Source: Chelydra serpentina
Taxonomy: Eukaryota; Chordata; Testudines; Chelydridae
Direction of reading: 5' to 3'
Assembly: GCA_037349315.1 (NCBI GenBank)
Contig: JBAIAC010000132.1
Location: forward strand, 682,001 to 746,000
Length of the DNA stretch: 64,000 nt
A program made the translations under genes and the position numbers. Below are positions 21,188 to 37,000 of the stretch, piece by piece. Positions within the stretch are counted from its first letter, which is position 1; every line of letters starts with the position of its first letter. Under the pieces are notes generated by a model. That model was not told the DNA's origin and did not search any database. It saw only the letters and a program-made list of their open reading frames with translations.

Positions 21188-21940
21188 CTGGCCTGCACAA
21201 TGTGCGGCCCGGGGGCTGCATGCGGCCCGTGTGGGCTCACTGTGCCACCCGTGGGGGGGGGTGAGTAGGCAAATGCGGGGTGAGGCAAGCCAACGGCGGG
21301 CTGGACGGCCGGCGGGTGGGCGGGCTGGTGAAGAGGCCAGTGCCAGGCTGGGGAGTGGGTGAATCAGCGGCAGGGGGCGGGGGCAGCGGCAGAAGGTAAG
21401 AGGCCAGCAGCGGGCAGGCAGGTGAGCTGGCGGCAAATCTCCCAAATTCAAAATCTGGGACTGTGTCCGTTGGTCCTTTTTTCTGCTTGTCTCTGGCCTG
21501 GGGGTTGTCCCAATGCTGCAAAGAGGGTTTTCCCAAAGGACGGTGCTTGCTTCTAACCCCCGAGGCCGTCAGTGTGTCTGCTCTTCTCTAGTCAGCCAAC
21601 TTGACAAGTCTGATTGTCCTTGGTCTGGTTCCCATCCCCTCTCCAAGGGTTGCAGCTGTCTGGAGGTGCTGCCTTCCACGCCTTCCTCATTCACACCTCC
21701 GGGTGGGGCGGAGCGGGGAGTGGGTGGGTCCTATTTACTGCTGTGATCCGGTCACCCTATGCGCGCTGTTTCTTTCCCCCTCTACAGGCTTCCACACCCC
21801 AGCGCTGGGGAAGGAGGGGTTGTTTCCGCAGAGCGGGCGGTGCTGGGGGGGCAGTATTTCTGCGGGGCTGGGGGGGTTTCGGCCCTCAGCTGTTTTCTTT
21901 GGAGTAATATGGTCCTCGCCGCTTTACGAGTGCAGGCCTG
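21188..21940. mobile_element. Non-autonomous hAT-type element in left-arm U
   Basis: 753 bp, reversed relative to 3787-4532. The same 8-bp duplications appear as CTTTAAAT at 21180-21187 and 21941-21948. One terminus carries a change (CTGGCCTGCAC for CAGGCCTGCAC). Confidence 0.86.
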
Positions 21941-22629
21941 CTTTAAATGAACAATTTCCCATACTGTTTATAACGTCCAATCAGAAGTTAGGCCACCAAA
22001 ACAATAACAAAGAAATCACACCGAGACCCATGGGAAATCTGGTCGGCAGTTTATGTAAACTCCTTTCCTGGAAAGGAATTGCAGGGGGGAATTTACACAT
22101 CTATTTTATATAGCCCAATGGGGGTTTTGAAGTCTATCTCCATGAGATTATTTCTGAGAGAACTACCAAGATGACAGCTAGGGGATGGGAGTGGAGCTGT
22201 AGCACTTTCAATAGCTTCAGATTTATTTTTTCTGCATATTTGAGCTCATTTATGTGTGTTTCAATCATGTAAATTCGGAGATACACATACATGAGACAAT
22301 CATTACATGAGACAAAAGGTTTATATTCTCTACTTGAAGGCCAGGAGTGCATTAGGAGTTCCCATTCCCCAAGGGAAATACTATTTATGGAAATATCAAT
22401 CTAAATTCGACACCAGTTTTGTTATCTTCCCTTTAGGTTATATCCATGGAAATTCACCCAGACTAGTCTGCGGAAAGAGAAAATAATCGAATTCTGCCTC
22501 CAAGGCACTTGAAAGGCTGAAGCTGCAGGAGAACTGAAAGATGCCCACATTCAAATCAAAAGGGAACGCTGAGAACTGACCGTTGCAACACGAGCCCCCA
22601 CCAGTCCCTACCACAGGGGTGGCCAACCT

Positions 22630-25600
22630 ATCTATCTAATTATCTATCTAGCTATCTAATTATCTATCCAATTAATTATCTAATTTTCTATCTATCTATT
22701 TATCTATCTAAATATCTAATTATCTATCTAATATCTATCTATCTATCTAATATATATCTATCTAATTATCTATCTATCTAATTATCTATCTATCTCTCTA
22801 ATTATCTATCTAATTATCTATCTTGCTAACTATCTATCTAATTATCCAACTATCTGTCTATCTAATTAACTATCTAATTATCTGTTTATCTATCTAATAT
22901 CTATCTATCTAATCATCTACCTATCTAATTATCTATCTCATTATCCATCTATCTAATAATCTACATATTTATCTAATTATCTATCTAATTATCTATCTAT
23001 ATAATAATCAACCTATCTATCTAATAATCTACCAATCTATCTAATTATCTATCTAATTATCTGTCTAGCTCTCTAATTATCTAGCTATTTATCTATCTTT
23101 CTAATTATCTAATTTTCTATCTATCTAATTCTCTATCTAGCTATCTAATTGTCGATCTAATTAACTAATTATCTATGTATCTAATTATCTATCTAGCTAT
23201 CTATTTATCTATTCAATTATCTATATATTTATCTAATAATCTATCTAATTATCTATCTATCTAATTATCTATCTATCTATTTATCTAACTAATTCTCTGT
23301 CTTTCTAATTATCTAATTTTCTATCTATCTAATTATCTATCTATCTATCTAATTATCTATCTATCTAATAATCTACCAATCTATCTAATTATCTATCTAT
23401 CTAATTATCTATCTATCTAATTATCTATCTAGCTATCTATTTATATTTCTAATTATATATTTATTTATCTAATAATCTATCTAATTATCTATCTATCTAA
23501 TTATCTATCTAATTATCTCTCTACATATCTAATTATCTATGTAATTATGTAACTTTCTAATTATCTAATTTTCTATCTATCTAATTATTTATCTATCTAT
23601 CTAATTATCTATCTAGCTATCTAAATATCTATCTATCTATTTATCTATTTAATTACCTAATATGTAATTATCTAATTACCTACATCTCTAATTATCTATC
23701 TATGTAATTATCTATCTAATTATCTACCTATCTAATAATAGACATATCTATCTAATTATCTATCTATCTATCTAATTATCTAAGGATCTATCTTTCTAAT
23801 TATCTAATTTTCTATCTACTTAATTATCTATCTATCTAATAATCTACCAATCTAATTATCTAATTATCTGTTTATCTAATTAACTATCTAATTATCTGCT
23901 TATCTATCTAATTATATATCTAATTATATATTTATCTATCTAATATCTATCTCTCTAATTATCTATCAAATTATCTATCTAATCATCTATCTATCTAATT
24001 ATCTATCTAATTATCTATCTATATAATAATCAACCTATCTATCTAATTATCTATCTTATTAATTATCTAATTTTCTATCTATCTAATTATCTATCTATCT
24101 ATCTAATTATATATCTATCTAATTATCTATCTAATTATCTAATTATCTATCTGTCTAATTATCTATCTAATTATCTACCAATCTAATAATCTACATATCT
24201 ATATAATTATCTATCTATCTATATAATTATCTATCTATCTATCTAATTATATTAGGATCTATCTTTCTAAGTATCTAATTTTCTATCTATTTAATTATCT
24301 ATCAATCTAATAATCTACCAATCTATCTAATTATCTATCTATCTAATGATCTATCTAATTATCTATCTAGCTGTCTAATTATCTATCTAATTATCTATCT
24401 TTCTAATTATCGATCTAATTAACTAATTATCTGTCTATCTAATTATCTAGCTAGCTATCTTTTTAGCTAATTGTTTACCAAATTAGCTATCTATATATCT
24501 AATTATCTATCTATCTATCTATCTAATTATCTAATTATCTGTCTATCTAATTTACTATCTAATTATCTCCTTATCTATCTAATTATATATCTAATTATAT
24601 ATTTATCTATCTAATATCTATCTCTCTAATTATCTATCAAATTATCTATCTAATCATCTATCTATCTAATTATCTATCTAATTATCTATCTATATAATAA
24701 TCAACCATCTATCTAATTATCTATCCAACTATCTAATTATCTATCTTATTAATTATCTAATTTTCTATCTTACTAGTTATCTATCTAAATATCTAATTAT
24801 TTATCTAATTATCTATACATCTAATTATCTATCTCTCTAATTATCTATCTCTCTAAATATCTATCTTGCTAACTATCTAGCTAATTATCCTATTATATGT
24901 CTATCTAATTAACTGTCTAATTATCTGTTTATCTATCTAATATCTATCTATCTATCTAATCATCTATCTATCCAATCATCTATCTAATTATCCATCTATC
25001 TAATAATCAGCCTATCTATCTAATTATCTATCTATCTAATTATCTATCTAGCTGTCTAATTATCTATCTAATTATCTATCTATCTAATTATCTATCTATC
25101 TAATTATCGGTCTAATTAACTAATTATCTTTCTTTCTAATTATCTATCTAGCTATCTATCTAATTATCTATGTATTTATCTAATAATCTATCTAAATATC
25201 TATCTATCTGATTATCTATCGAATTATCTATCTAGCTATCTAAATATCTATCTAATTATCTCTCTTTCTAAATATCTATCTATCTATTTATATATCTAAT
25301 TATCTACCTATATAATTAACTAATTTTCTAACTATCTAATTATCTATCTGTCTAATTATCTATCTAATTATCTATCTAGCTTTCTATTTATCTATCTAAT
25401 TATCTATGTCTTTATCTAATAATCTATCTAATTATCTATCTATCTAATTATCTATCGAAGTATCTATCTAGCTATCTAAATATCTATCTAATTATCTATC
25501 TAATTATCTCCCTTTGTAAATATATATCTGTCTATCTATTTATCTATCTAATTTTTACCTATCTAATAAGCAACATATCTATCTAATTATCTATCTATCT

Positions 25601-28600
25601 AATTATCCAATTTTCTATCTACATAATTATCTATCTAATAATCTACTAATCTATCTAATTATCTATATAATTATCTATCTAGCTGTCTAATTATCTATCT
25701 AATTATCTATCTTTCATACATATAATTTTCCATCTATTTAATTATCTATCTAATAATCTACCAATCTATCTAATTATCTATCTATATATTTATCCATCTA
25801 ATTATCTACCTATCTAAAAATCAGCATATCTATCTAATTATCTATCTTTCTAATTATCTAATTTTCTATCTATCTAATTATCTATCTATCTATATATCTA
25901 TATAATGATCTATCTAACTAATAATCTACCAATCTATCTAATTGTCTATCTATCTAATTATCTATCTAGCTATCTATTTATCTTTCTTATTATCTATTTA
26001 TTTATCTAGTAATCTATCTAATTATCTATCTATCTAATTATCTATTGAATTATCTATCTAGCTATCTATATATCTATCTAATTGTCTATCTAATTATCTA
26101 TCTATCTCATTATCTATCTTTCTAATTATCTACCAATCTATCTAATTATCTATCTATCTAATTATCTATCTAATTATCTATCTATCTAATTATCTATCTA
26201 TCTAATTATCTATGTAATTATCTATCTATCTATCTAATTATCTATCTATCTAAGAATGTACCAATCTATCTAATTATCTATCTATCTAATTATCTATCTA
26301 TCTAATATTCTATCTAGCTATCTATTTATCTTTCTTATTATCTATTTATTTATCTAATAATATATCTAATTATCTATCTTTCTAATTATCTAATTTTCTG
26401 TCTAACTAATTATCTATCTATCTATATAATTATCTATCCATCTAATAATCTACCAATCTATCTAATTATCTATCTATCTAATTATCTATCTAGCTGTCTA
26501 TCTATCTATCCAATTATCTATGTATTTATCTAATAATTATCTAATTCTCTATCTATTTGTCTAATTATCGATCTAATTAACTAATTATCTATCTATCTAA
26601 TTATCTATCCAGCTGTCTATCTATCTATCCAATTACCTATGTATTTATCTAATAATCTATCTAATTATCTATCTATCTCATTATCTATCTATCTTTCTAA
26701 TTACCTATCTATCTCATTATCTATCTAATTATCTACCTATCTAATAATCAACATATCTATCTAATTATATATCTTTCTAATTATCTAATTTTCTATCTAT
26801 CTAATTATCTATCTATCTATATAATTATCTATCCATCTAATAATCTACCAATCTATCTAATTATCTATCTATCTAATTATCTATCTAGCTATCTATTTAT
26901 CTTTCTAATTATCTATTTATTTATCTAATAATCTATCTAATTATCTATCTATCTAATTATCTATCGAATTATCTATCTAGCTATCTAAATATCTAATTGT
27001 CTATCTAATTATATATCTATCTAATTATCTATCTATCTATTTATCCATCTAATTATCTACCTATCTAATAATCAACATATATATCTAATTATCTATCTTT
27101 CTAATTATCTAATAATCTATCTAATTATCTATCTAGCTAATAATCTACCTATCTATCTAATTATCTATGTAATTATGTATCTTTCTAATTATCTAATATT
27201 CTATCTATCTAAATATCTATCTATCTATCTATTTATCTATTTAATTACCTAATATGTAATTATCTAATTACCTACATCTCTAATTATCTATCTATCTAAT
27301 TATCTATGTAATTATCTTTCTATCTATCTAATTATCTATAAATCTAATTATCTATCTAATTATCTATCTAATTATCGAATTATCTATCTAATTATCTATC
27401 TAATTATATACCTATCTACTAATCTACTTATCTATCTAATTATGTAATTTTCTATCTATTTAATTATCTATCTATCTAATAATCTACCAATCTATCTATC
27501 TAATTATCAATCTAATTACCTTTCTAGCTATCTAATTATCTATCTTATTAATTATCTAATTTTCTATCTATTTATCTATATAAATATCTAATTATCTATC
27601 TAATTATCTATCCATCCAATTATCTATCTAATATCTATTTATCTCTCTAATTATCTATCTATCTCTCTAATTATCTCTCTAATTATCTATCTTGCTAAGT
27701 ATCTATCTAATTGTCCAATTATCTGTCTATCTACATAATTATCTATATATCTAATTATCTATCTAATTATCTACCTATCTAATAATCTACATATTTGTCT
27801 AATTATCTATCTATCTAATTATCTAAGTATCTTTCTTTGTAATTATCTAGTTTTCTATCTATTTAATTATCTATTTATCTAATAATCTACCAATCTATCT
27901 AATTTTCTATCTATCTAATTATCTATCTATCTAATTATCTATCTATCTAATTATCTATCTAATTCTCTATCTATCTAATTATCTATCTTTCTAATTATCT
28001 AATTTTCTATCTATCTTATTATCTATCTATCTAATTATCTATCTAATTCTCTATCTATCTAATTATCTATCTTTCTAATTATCTATCTAGCTATCTATTT
28101 ATCTCTGTATTTATCTAATAATTATCTATCTAGCTAATAATCTACCTATCTATCTAATTATCGCTCTAATAATCTATCTAATTATCTATCTATCTATTAA
28201 TCTACCTATCTATCTAATTATCTCTCTATCTATCTAATTATCTATGTAATTATGTATCTTTCTAATTATCTAATTTTCTATCTATCTAATGCTTTATCTA
28301 TCTATCTAATTATCTATCTAGCAATCTAAATATCGATCTAACTAGCTATTTATCTATTTAATTACCTAATATGTGATTATCTAATTACCTACATCTCTAA
28401 TTATCTATCTATCTATCTAATTAACTATACATCTAATTATATATCTAATTCTCTATCTAATTATCTAATTATCTATCTGTCTAATTATCTATCTAATTAT
28501 CTACCTATCTAATGATCAACATATCTATCTAATTATCTATCTTTCTAATTATCTAATTTTCTATCTAATTATCTATCTATCTATATAATTATCTATCGAT

Positions 28601-30586
28601 CTAATAATCTACCAATCTATCTAATTATCTGTCTAATTATCTATCTAGCTATCTATTTATCTTTCTAATTATCTATTTATTTATCTCATAATCTATCTAA
28701 TTTTCTATCTATCTAATTATCTATCGAATTATCTATCTAGCTATCTAAATATCTAATAGTCTAATTATCTATCCTTCTAATTATCTAATTTTCTGACTAT
28801 CTAATTATCTATCTATCTATATAATTATCTAATTCTCTATCTATCTGTCTAATTATCATTCTAATTAACTAATTGTCTATCTATCTAATTATCTATCTAG
28901 CTGCCTATTTATCTATCTAATTATCTAAGTATTTCTCTAATAATCTATCTAATTATCTATCTAGCTAATAATCTACCTATCTCTCTAATTATCTCTCTAT
29001 CTATCTAATTATCTATGTAATTATGTATCTTTCTAATTATCTAATTTTCCATCTAATTATTTATCTATCTAGCTATCTAGCTATCTAAATATCTATCTAT
29101 CTAATTATCTATCGAATTATCTATCTAGCTATCTAAATATCTATCTAATTGTCTAATTATCTATCCTTCTAATTATCTAAATTTCTGTCTATCTAATTAT
29201 CTATCTATCTATATAATTATCTAATTCTCTATCTATCTGTCTAATTATCGTTCTAATTAACTAATTGTCTATCTAATTATCTATCTAGCTGTCTATTTAT
29301 CTACCTAATTATCTAAGTATTTATCTAATAATCTATCTAATTATCTATCTAGCTAATAATCTACCTATCTCTCTAATTATCTCTCTATCTATCTAAATAT
29401 CTATGTAATTATGTATCATTCTAATTATCTAAATTTCTATCTATCTAATTATTTATCTATCTATCTAATTATCTATCTAGCTATCTAAATAGCTATCTAT
29501 CTATTTATCTATTTAATTACCTAATATGTACTTATCTAATTACCAACATCTCTAATTATCTATCTAATTATCTACCTATCTAATAATCAACTTATCTATT
29601 TAATTATCTATCTATCTAATTATCTAATTTTCTATCTATCTAATTATCTATCTAATAATCTACCAATCTATCTAATTATCTATCTAACTATCTATCTATC
29701 TAATTATCTATCTAGCTGTCCAATTATCTATCTAATTATCTATCTTTCTAATTATCTAATTATCTATCTATCTAATTCTCTATCGATCAATCTAATTATC
29801 TATGTAATTATGTAACTTTCAAATTATCTAATTTTCTATCTATCTAATTATTTATCTATCTATCTAATTATCTATCTAGCTATCTAAATATATATCTACC
29901 TGTCCATTTATCTATTTAATTACCTAATATGTAATTATCTAATTACCCACATCTCTAATTATCTATCTATCTATAATTATCTATGTAATTATCTATCGAT
30001 CTATCTAATTATGTACCTTATTAATTATCTAATTTTCTATCTATCCATTTATCTATCCATCTGTCTAATTATCTATCTAGCTATCTATTTATCTATCCAA
30101 TTATCTATGCATTTATCTAATAATCTATCTAATTATCTATCTATCTCATTATCTATCTAATTATCTACCTATCTAATAATCAACATATCTATCTAATTAT
30201 CTATCTTTCTAATTATCTAATTTTCTATCTAATTATCTTTCTATCTATATAATTATCTATCTATCTATTTATCTATCTAATTATCTACCTATCTGATAAT
30301 CTACCAATCTATCTAATTATCTATGTATCTAATTATCTATCTAGCTATCTATTTATCTTTCTTATTATCTATTTATTTATCTAATAATCTATCTAATGAT
30401 CTATCTATCTAATTAACTATCGAATTAGCTATCTATCGAATTATCTATCTATCTAATTATCTATCTAGCTATCTATTTATCTTTCTTATTATATATTTAT
30501 TTATCTAATAATCTATCTAATTATCTATTTAATTACCTAATATGTAATTATCTAATTACCTACATCTCTAATTATCTATCTATCTA

Positions 30587-30618
<32 letters not shown>

Positions 30619-31005
30619 ATTATCTATAAATCTAAGTATCTATCTAATTAACTATGTATCTAATTATCTATCTAATTATATACCTATCTAATAATCAACC
30701 TATCTCTCTAATTATGTATCTATCTATCTAATTATCTAAGGATCTATCTTTCTAATTATATAATTTTCTATCTAGTTAATTATGTAGCTAATAATCTACC
30801 AATCTATCTAATTATCTATCTGTCTAATTATCTTTCTAATTATCTATCTAGCTGTCTATTTATCTATCTAATTATCTATGTATTTATCTAATAATCTATC
30901 TAATTATCTATCTATCTAATTATCTATCTACCAATCTATCTAATTAGATATCTAATTATCTATCTAGCTGTCGAATTATCTATTTAATTATGTATCTTTC
31001 TATAT
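22630..31005 (-). repeat. GATA satellite block 2, inverted
   Basis: About 8.4 kb in which the + strand reads CTAT/AATT, i.e. the GATA strand is the minus strand. The 250 bp next to U match in mirror image the variants at 40280-40533 and 2840-3100, showing that the palindrome extends into the satellite. No gene. Confidence 0.96.
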
Positions 31006-34000
31006 AGCTAGATAGATAATTAGATATATTATTAGATAAATAAATAGATAATAAGAAAGATAAATAGCTAGATAGATAATTTGATAGATAGATAATTAGA
31101 TAGTTAGATAATTAGATAGATTGGTACATTCTTAGATAGATAGATAATTAGATAGATAGATAGATAATTACATAGATAATTAGATAGATAGATAATTAGA
31201 TAGATAGATAATTAGATAGATTGGTAGATTATTAGATAGATAGATAATTAAATAGATAGAAAACTAGATAATTACAAAAAAAGATACTTAGATAATTAGA
31301 TAGATAGATAATTAGACAAATATGTAGATTATTAGATAGGTAGATAATTAGATAGATAATTAGATATATAGATAATTAGGTAGATAGACAGATAATTGGA
31401 CAATTAGATAGATACTTAGCAAGATAGATAATTAGAGAGATAATTAGAGAGATAGATAGATAATTAGAGAGATAGATAGATATTAGATAGATAATTAGAG
31501 GGATAGATAATTAGATAGATAATTAGATATTTAGATAGATAAATAGATAGATAGAAAATTAGATAATTAATAAGATAGATAATTAGATAGCTAGATAGAT
31601 AATTAGATAGATAATTATATAGATAGCTAAATTGGTAGATTATTAGATAGATAGATAATTAAATAGATAGAAAATTAGATAATTAGATAGATAATTAGAT
31701 AGATAGATAGATAATTACATAGATAATTAGATAGATAGATAATTAGAGATGTAGGTAATTAGATAATTACATATTAGGTAATTAAATAGATAAATAGATA
31801 GCTAGATAGATATTTAGATAACTAGATAGATAATTAGATAGATAGAAAAATAATTAGATAGATAGAAAATTAGATAATTAGAAAGATACATAATTACATA
31901 GATAATTAGATAGATAGGTAGATTATTAGCTAGGTAGATAATTAGATAGATTATTAGATAAATACATAGATAATTAGATAGATAAATAGACAGGTAGATA
32001 GATAATTAGATAGATAGATAATTAGTTAATTAGATCGATAATTAGACAGATAGATAGAGAATTAGATAATTAGATAGATAGATAGATAATTAGATCGACA
32101 GAAAATTAGATAATTAGAAAGATAGATAATTAGATAGACAATTAGATAGATATTAATTAGCTAGATAGATAATTCTATAGATAATTAGATATATTGATAA
32201 TTAGAGAGATTATTAGATAAATAAATAGATAATTAGAAAGATAAATAGATAGCTAGATAGATAATTAGATAGATAGATAATTAGATAGATTGGTAGATTA
32301 TTAGATAGATAGATAATTATATAGATAGATAGATAATTAGATAGATAGAAAATTAGTTAATTAGAAAGATATATAATTAGATAGATATGTTGATTATTAG
32401 ATAGGTAGATAATTAGATAGATAGATAATTAGATAGATTATTAGATAAATACATAGATAATTGGATAAATAGATAGACAGCTGGATAGATAATTAGATAG
32501 ATAGATAATTAGTCAATTAGATCGATAATTAGACAGATAGATAGAGAATTAGATAATTATATAGATAGATAGATAATTAGATAGACAGAAAATTAGATAA
32601 TTAGAAAGATAGGTAATTACATAGACAATTAGATAGATATTTAGATAGCTAGATAGATAATTCGATAGATAATTTGATAGATAGATAATTAGATAGCTTA
32701 TTAGATAAATAAATAGATATTTAGAAAGATAAATAGATAGCTAGCTAGATAATTAGATAGATAGATAATTAGATAGATGGGTAGATTATTAGATAGATAG
32801 ATAATTATATAGATAGAAAATTAGATAATTAGAAAGACAGATATTTAGATAGATATATTGATTATTAGATAGGTAGATAAATAGATAGATAAATAGATAG
32901 ATAGATAATTAGATAGATAGATAATTAGATCTATAATTAGATTGATAGATAGAGATTTAGATAGATAATTAGATAGATAGATAGATAATTAGATAGATAG
33001 AAAATTAGATAATTAGAAAGATAGATAAATAGCTAGATAATTAGACAGCTAGATAGATATTTAGATAGATAATTAGATAGATTAGTAGATTATTACATAG
33101 ATAGATAATTAAATAGATAGAAAATTACATAATTAGAAAGATAAATAGATAGATAGATAGATAATTAGATAGATAGATAATTAGATAGATTATTAGATAA
33201 ATAAATAGATATTTAGAAAGATAAATAGATAGCTAGATAGATAATTAGATAGATAGATAATTAGATAGATGGGTAGATTATTAGATAGATAGATAATTAT
33301 ATAGATAGATAGATAATTATATAGATAGAAAATTAGATAATTAGAAAGACAGATATTTAGATAGATATATTGATTATTAGATAGGTAGATAAATAGATAG
33401 ATAAATAATTAGATCTATAATTAGATTGATAGATAGAGATTTAGATAGATAATTAGATAGATAGATAATTACATAGATAGAAAATTAGATAATTAGAAAG
33501 ATAGATAAATAGCTAGATAATTAGACAGCTAGATAGATATTTAGATAGATAATTAGATAGATTAGTAGATTATTACATAGATAGATAATTAAATAGATAG
33601 AAAATTACATAATTAGAAAGATAGATAATTACATAGATAGAGAATTAGATAGATAATTATATAGATCGATAGAGAATTAGATAGATAGATAATTAGATAA
33701 TTAGATAGATAGATAATTAGATAGATATGTTGATTATTAGATAGGTAGATAATTAGGTAGATAAATAGATAGATAGATATTTAGAAAGAGGGATAATTAG
33801 ATAGATAATTAGATAGATATTTAGATAGCTAGATAGATGATCCAATAAATAATTAGATAGATAGATAATTAGATAGATTATTAGATAAATACTTAGATAA
33901 TTAGATAGATAAATAGATAGCTAGATAGATAATTAGAAAGAAAGATAATTAGTTAATTAGATCGATTATTAGATAGATAGAGAATTAGATAGATAATTAG

Positions 34001-37000
34001 ATAGATAGATAATTAAATAGATTGGTACATTATTAGATAGATAGATAATTATATAGATAGATAGATAATTAGATAGATAGAAAATTCGATAATTAGAAAG
34101 ATAGATAATTAGATAGATATGTTGATTATTAGATAGGTAGATAATTAGATAGATAAATAGATAGATAGATAGATAATTAGATAGATAGATAATTAGATAG
34201 ATTATTAGATAAATAAATAGATAATAAGAAAGATAAATAGATAGCTAGATAGATAATTAGATAGATAGATAATTAGATAGATAGATAATGGGATAGATTG
34301 GTACAGTATTAGATAGATAGATAATTAGATAGATAGATAATTACATAGATAATTAGATGGATAGATAATTAGATAGATTGGTAGATTATTAGATAGATAA
34401 TTAAATAGATAGAAAATTATATAATTAGAAAGATAGATATTAGTTCGATAGAGAATTAGATAGATAATTATATAAATATATAGACAATTAGATAGATGGA
34501 TAATTAGATAATTATTAAGATAGATAATTAGATTGATAATTAGACAGCTAGATAGATAATTGGATAGATAATTAGATAGATTGGTAGATTATTAGATAGA
34601 TAATTAGATAGATAGAAAATTAGATAATTAGATAGATAAAGAGATAGATAGATATTTACAAAGAGATAATTAGAAAGATAATTAGATAGATATTTAGATA
34701 GCTAGATAGATAATACGATAGATAATTAGATAGATAGATAATTAAGATTATTAGATAAAGACATAGATAATTAGATAGATAAATAGACAGCTAGATAGAT
34801 AATTAAATAGATAATTACACAGATAGATAATTAGATAGATGGGTAGATTATTAGATAGATAGAAAATTAGATAATTAGAAAGATAGATCCTTAGATAGTT
34901 AGATAGATAATTAGATTTATAGATAATTACATAGATAGACAGATAATTAAATAGATAATTAGATAGATAGATAATTATAGATGTTGGTAATATGATAATT
35001 ACAAATTAGGTAATTAAATAGATAAATAGATAGATAGATATTTATATAGATAGATAATTAGTTAATTAGATCGATAATTAGTCAGATATATAGAGAATTA
35101 GATAATTATATAGATAGATAGATAATTAGATAGAGGGAAGATAGATAATTAGATAGATAGATAATTAGATAGATAGATAATTCGATAGATAATTAGATAG
35201 GTAGATAATTAGATAGATTATTAGATAAATAAATAGATAATAAGAAAGATAAATAGATAGCTAGATAGATAATTATATTGCTAGATAGATAATTAGATAG
35301 ATAGAAAATTAGATAATTAGAAAGATAGATAAATAGCTAGATAATTAGACAGCTAGGTAGATAATTAGATAGATAATTAGATAATTAGATAGATAATTAG
35401 ATAGATAATTAGATTTAAAGATAATTAGATAGATAATTAGATAGATAGCTAAATAATTAGAGAGAAAGAAAATTAGATAATTAGAAAGATACAGAATTAC
35501 ATAGAGAGAGAGATAATTAGATAGATTATTAGATAAATACATAGATGATTAGATAGATAAATAGACAGCTAGATAGATAATTAGATTAATTAATCGATAA
35601 TTAGACATATAATTAGATAATTATATAGATAGATAGATAGTTAGATAGATAGACAGAAAATTAGATAATTAGAAAGATAGATAATTAGATAGATAGATAA
35701 TTAGATAGACAATTATATATATATAGATAGCTAGATAGATAATTCGATAGATTATTAGATAGACAGGTAATTAGATAGATTATTAGATAAATAAATATAT
35801 AATAAGAAAGATAAATAGATAGCTAGATAGATAATTAGATAGATAGATAATTAGATAGATAGATAATTAGATAGAGTGGTACATTCTTAAATAGATAGAT
35901 AATTAGATAGATAGATAGATATTACATAGATAATTAGATAGATAGATAATTAGATAGATAGATAATTAGATAGATAGATAATTAGTTAATTAATCGATAA
36001 TTAGACAGATAGATAGAGAATTAGATAATTATATAGACAGATAATTAGATAGACAGAAAGATAGATAATTAGATAGATAATTAGATAGATAGATAAATAG
36101 ATAGATTGGTAGATTATTAGATAGATAGATAATTAAATAGATAGAAATTTAGATAATTAGAAAGATAGATAAATAGCTATATAATTAGAAAGCTAGATAG
36201 ATAATTAGATAGATAATTAGATAGATAGATAATTAGATAGATTGGTAGATAATTGGAAAGATAGATAATTAGATAGACAATTAGATAGATATTTAGATAG
36301 CTAGATAGATAATTCAATAGATAATAAATAAATAGATAATAAGAAAGATAAATAGATAGCTAGATAGATAATTAGATAGATAGACAATTAGATAGATTGG
36401 TAGATTATTAGACAGATAGATAATTAGACAGCTAGATAGATAATTAGATAGATCATTAGATAGATAGATAATTAGATAGATTGGTAGATTATTTGATTGA
36501 TAGATAATAGATAGAAAATTAGATAATTAGAAAGATAGATGCTTAGATAATTAGATAGATAGATAATTATATAGATATGTAGATTATTAGATAGGTAGTT
36601 AATTAGATAGATAATTAGACAGATAGATAATTAGATAATTAGATAGATAATTAGATATATAATTAGATTTATAGATAATTAGATATATAGATAGATAATA
36701 AGAGATGTAGGTAATTAGATAATTACATATTAGGTGATTAAATAGATAAATAGATAGATAGATCGATATTTAGATAGATAATTAGATAGATAGATAAAGA
36801 ATTAGATAGATAGAAAATTAGATAATTAGAAAGATACATAATTACATAGATAATTAGATATATAGGTAGATTGTTAGATAGATAATTAGATAGATTATTA
36901 GATAAATACATAGATAATTAGATAGATAAATGGACAGCTAGTTGGATAAATAGATAGATAGATAATTAGTTAATTAGATCGATAATTAGACAGATAGAAT

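Larger units (their letters stand above)
20676..22629 (-). repeat. Unit U, inverted copy (left arm)
   Basis: Reverse complement of 3101-5042. From its outer end it contains a truncated LTR (20676-20962), 220 bp of flank, the hAT-type element (21188-21940) and the proximal U part up to the satellite at about 22630. It stops in the LTR at ...CTCTGCCAGGCAT, exactly where the copy at 40534-42471 stops. Confidence 0.92.
8993..31005. repeat. Left arm of giant palindrome
   Basis: Read in reverse complement this arm matches 31006-56939 in order: satellite, U, stub, MIR region, tRNA-like genes, CR1, LINE, LTR, Gag-PR and flank. Long stretches are identical at protein-translation level, for example the 230-codon CR1 endonuclease frame. 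The outer limit is the self-complementary 8-mer CTCCGGAG at 8993-9000. Relative to the right arm it lacks 651 bp and 2,944 bp of the Gag/flank region and the CR1 tail at 50072-50216. It has about 0.95 kb (about 19656-20620) that the right arm lacks. Confidence 0.93.
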
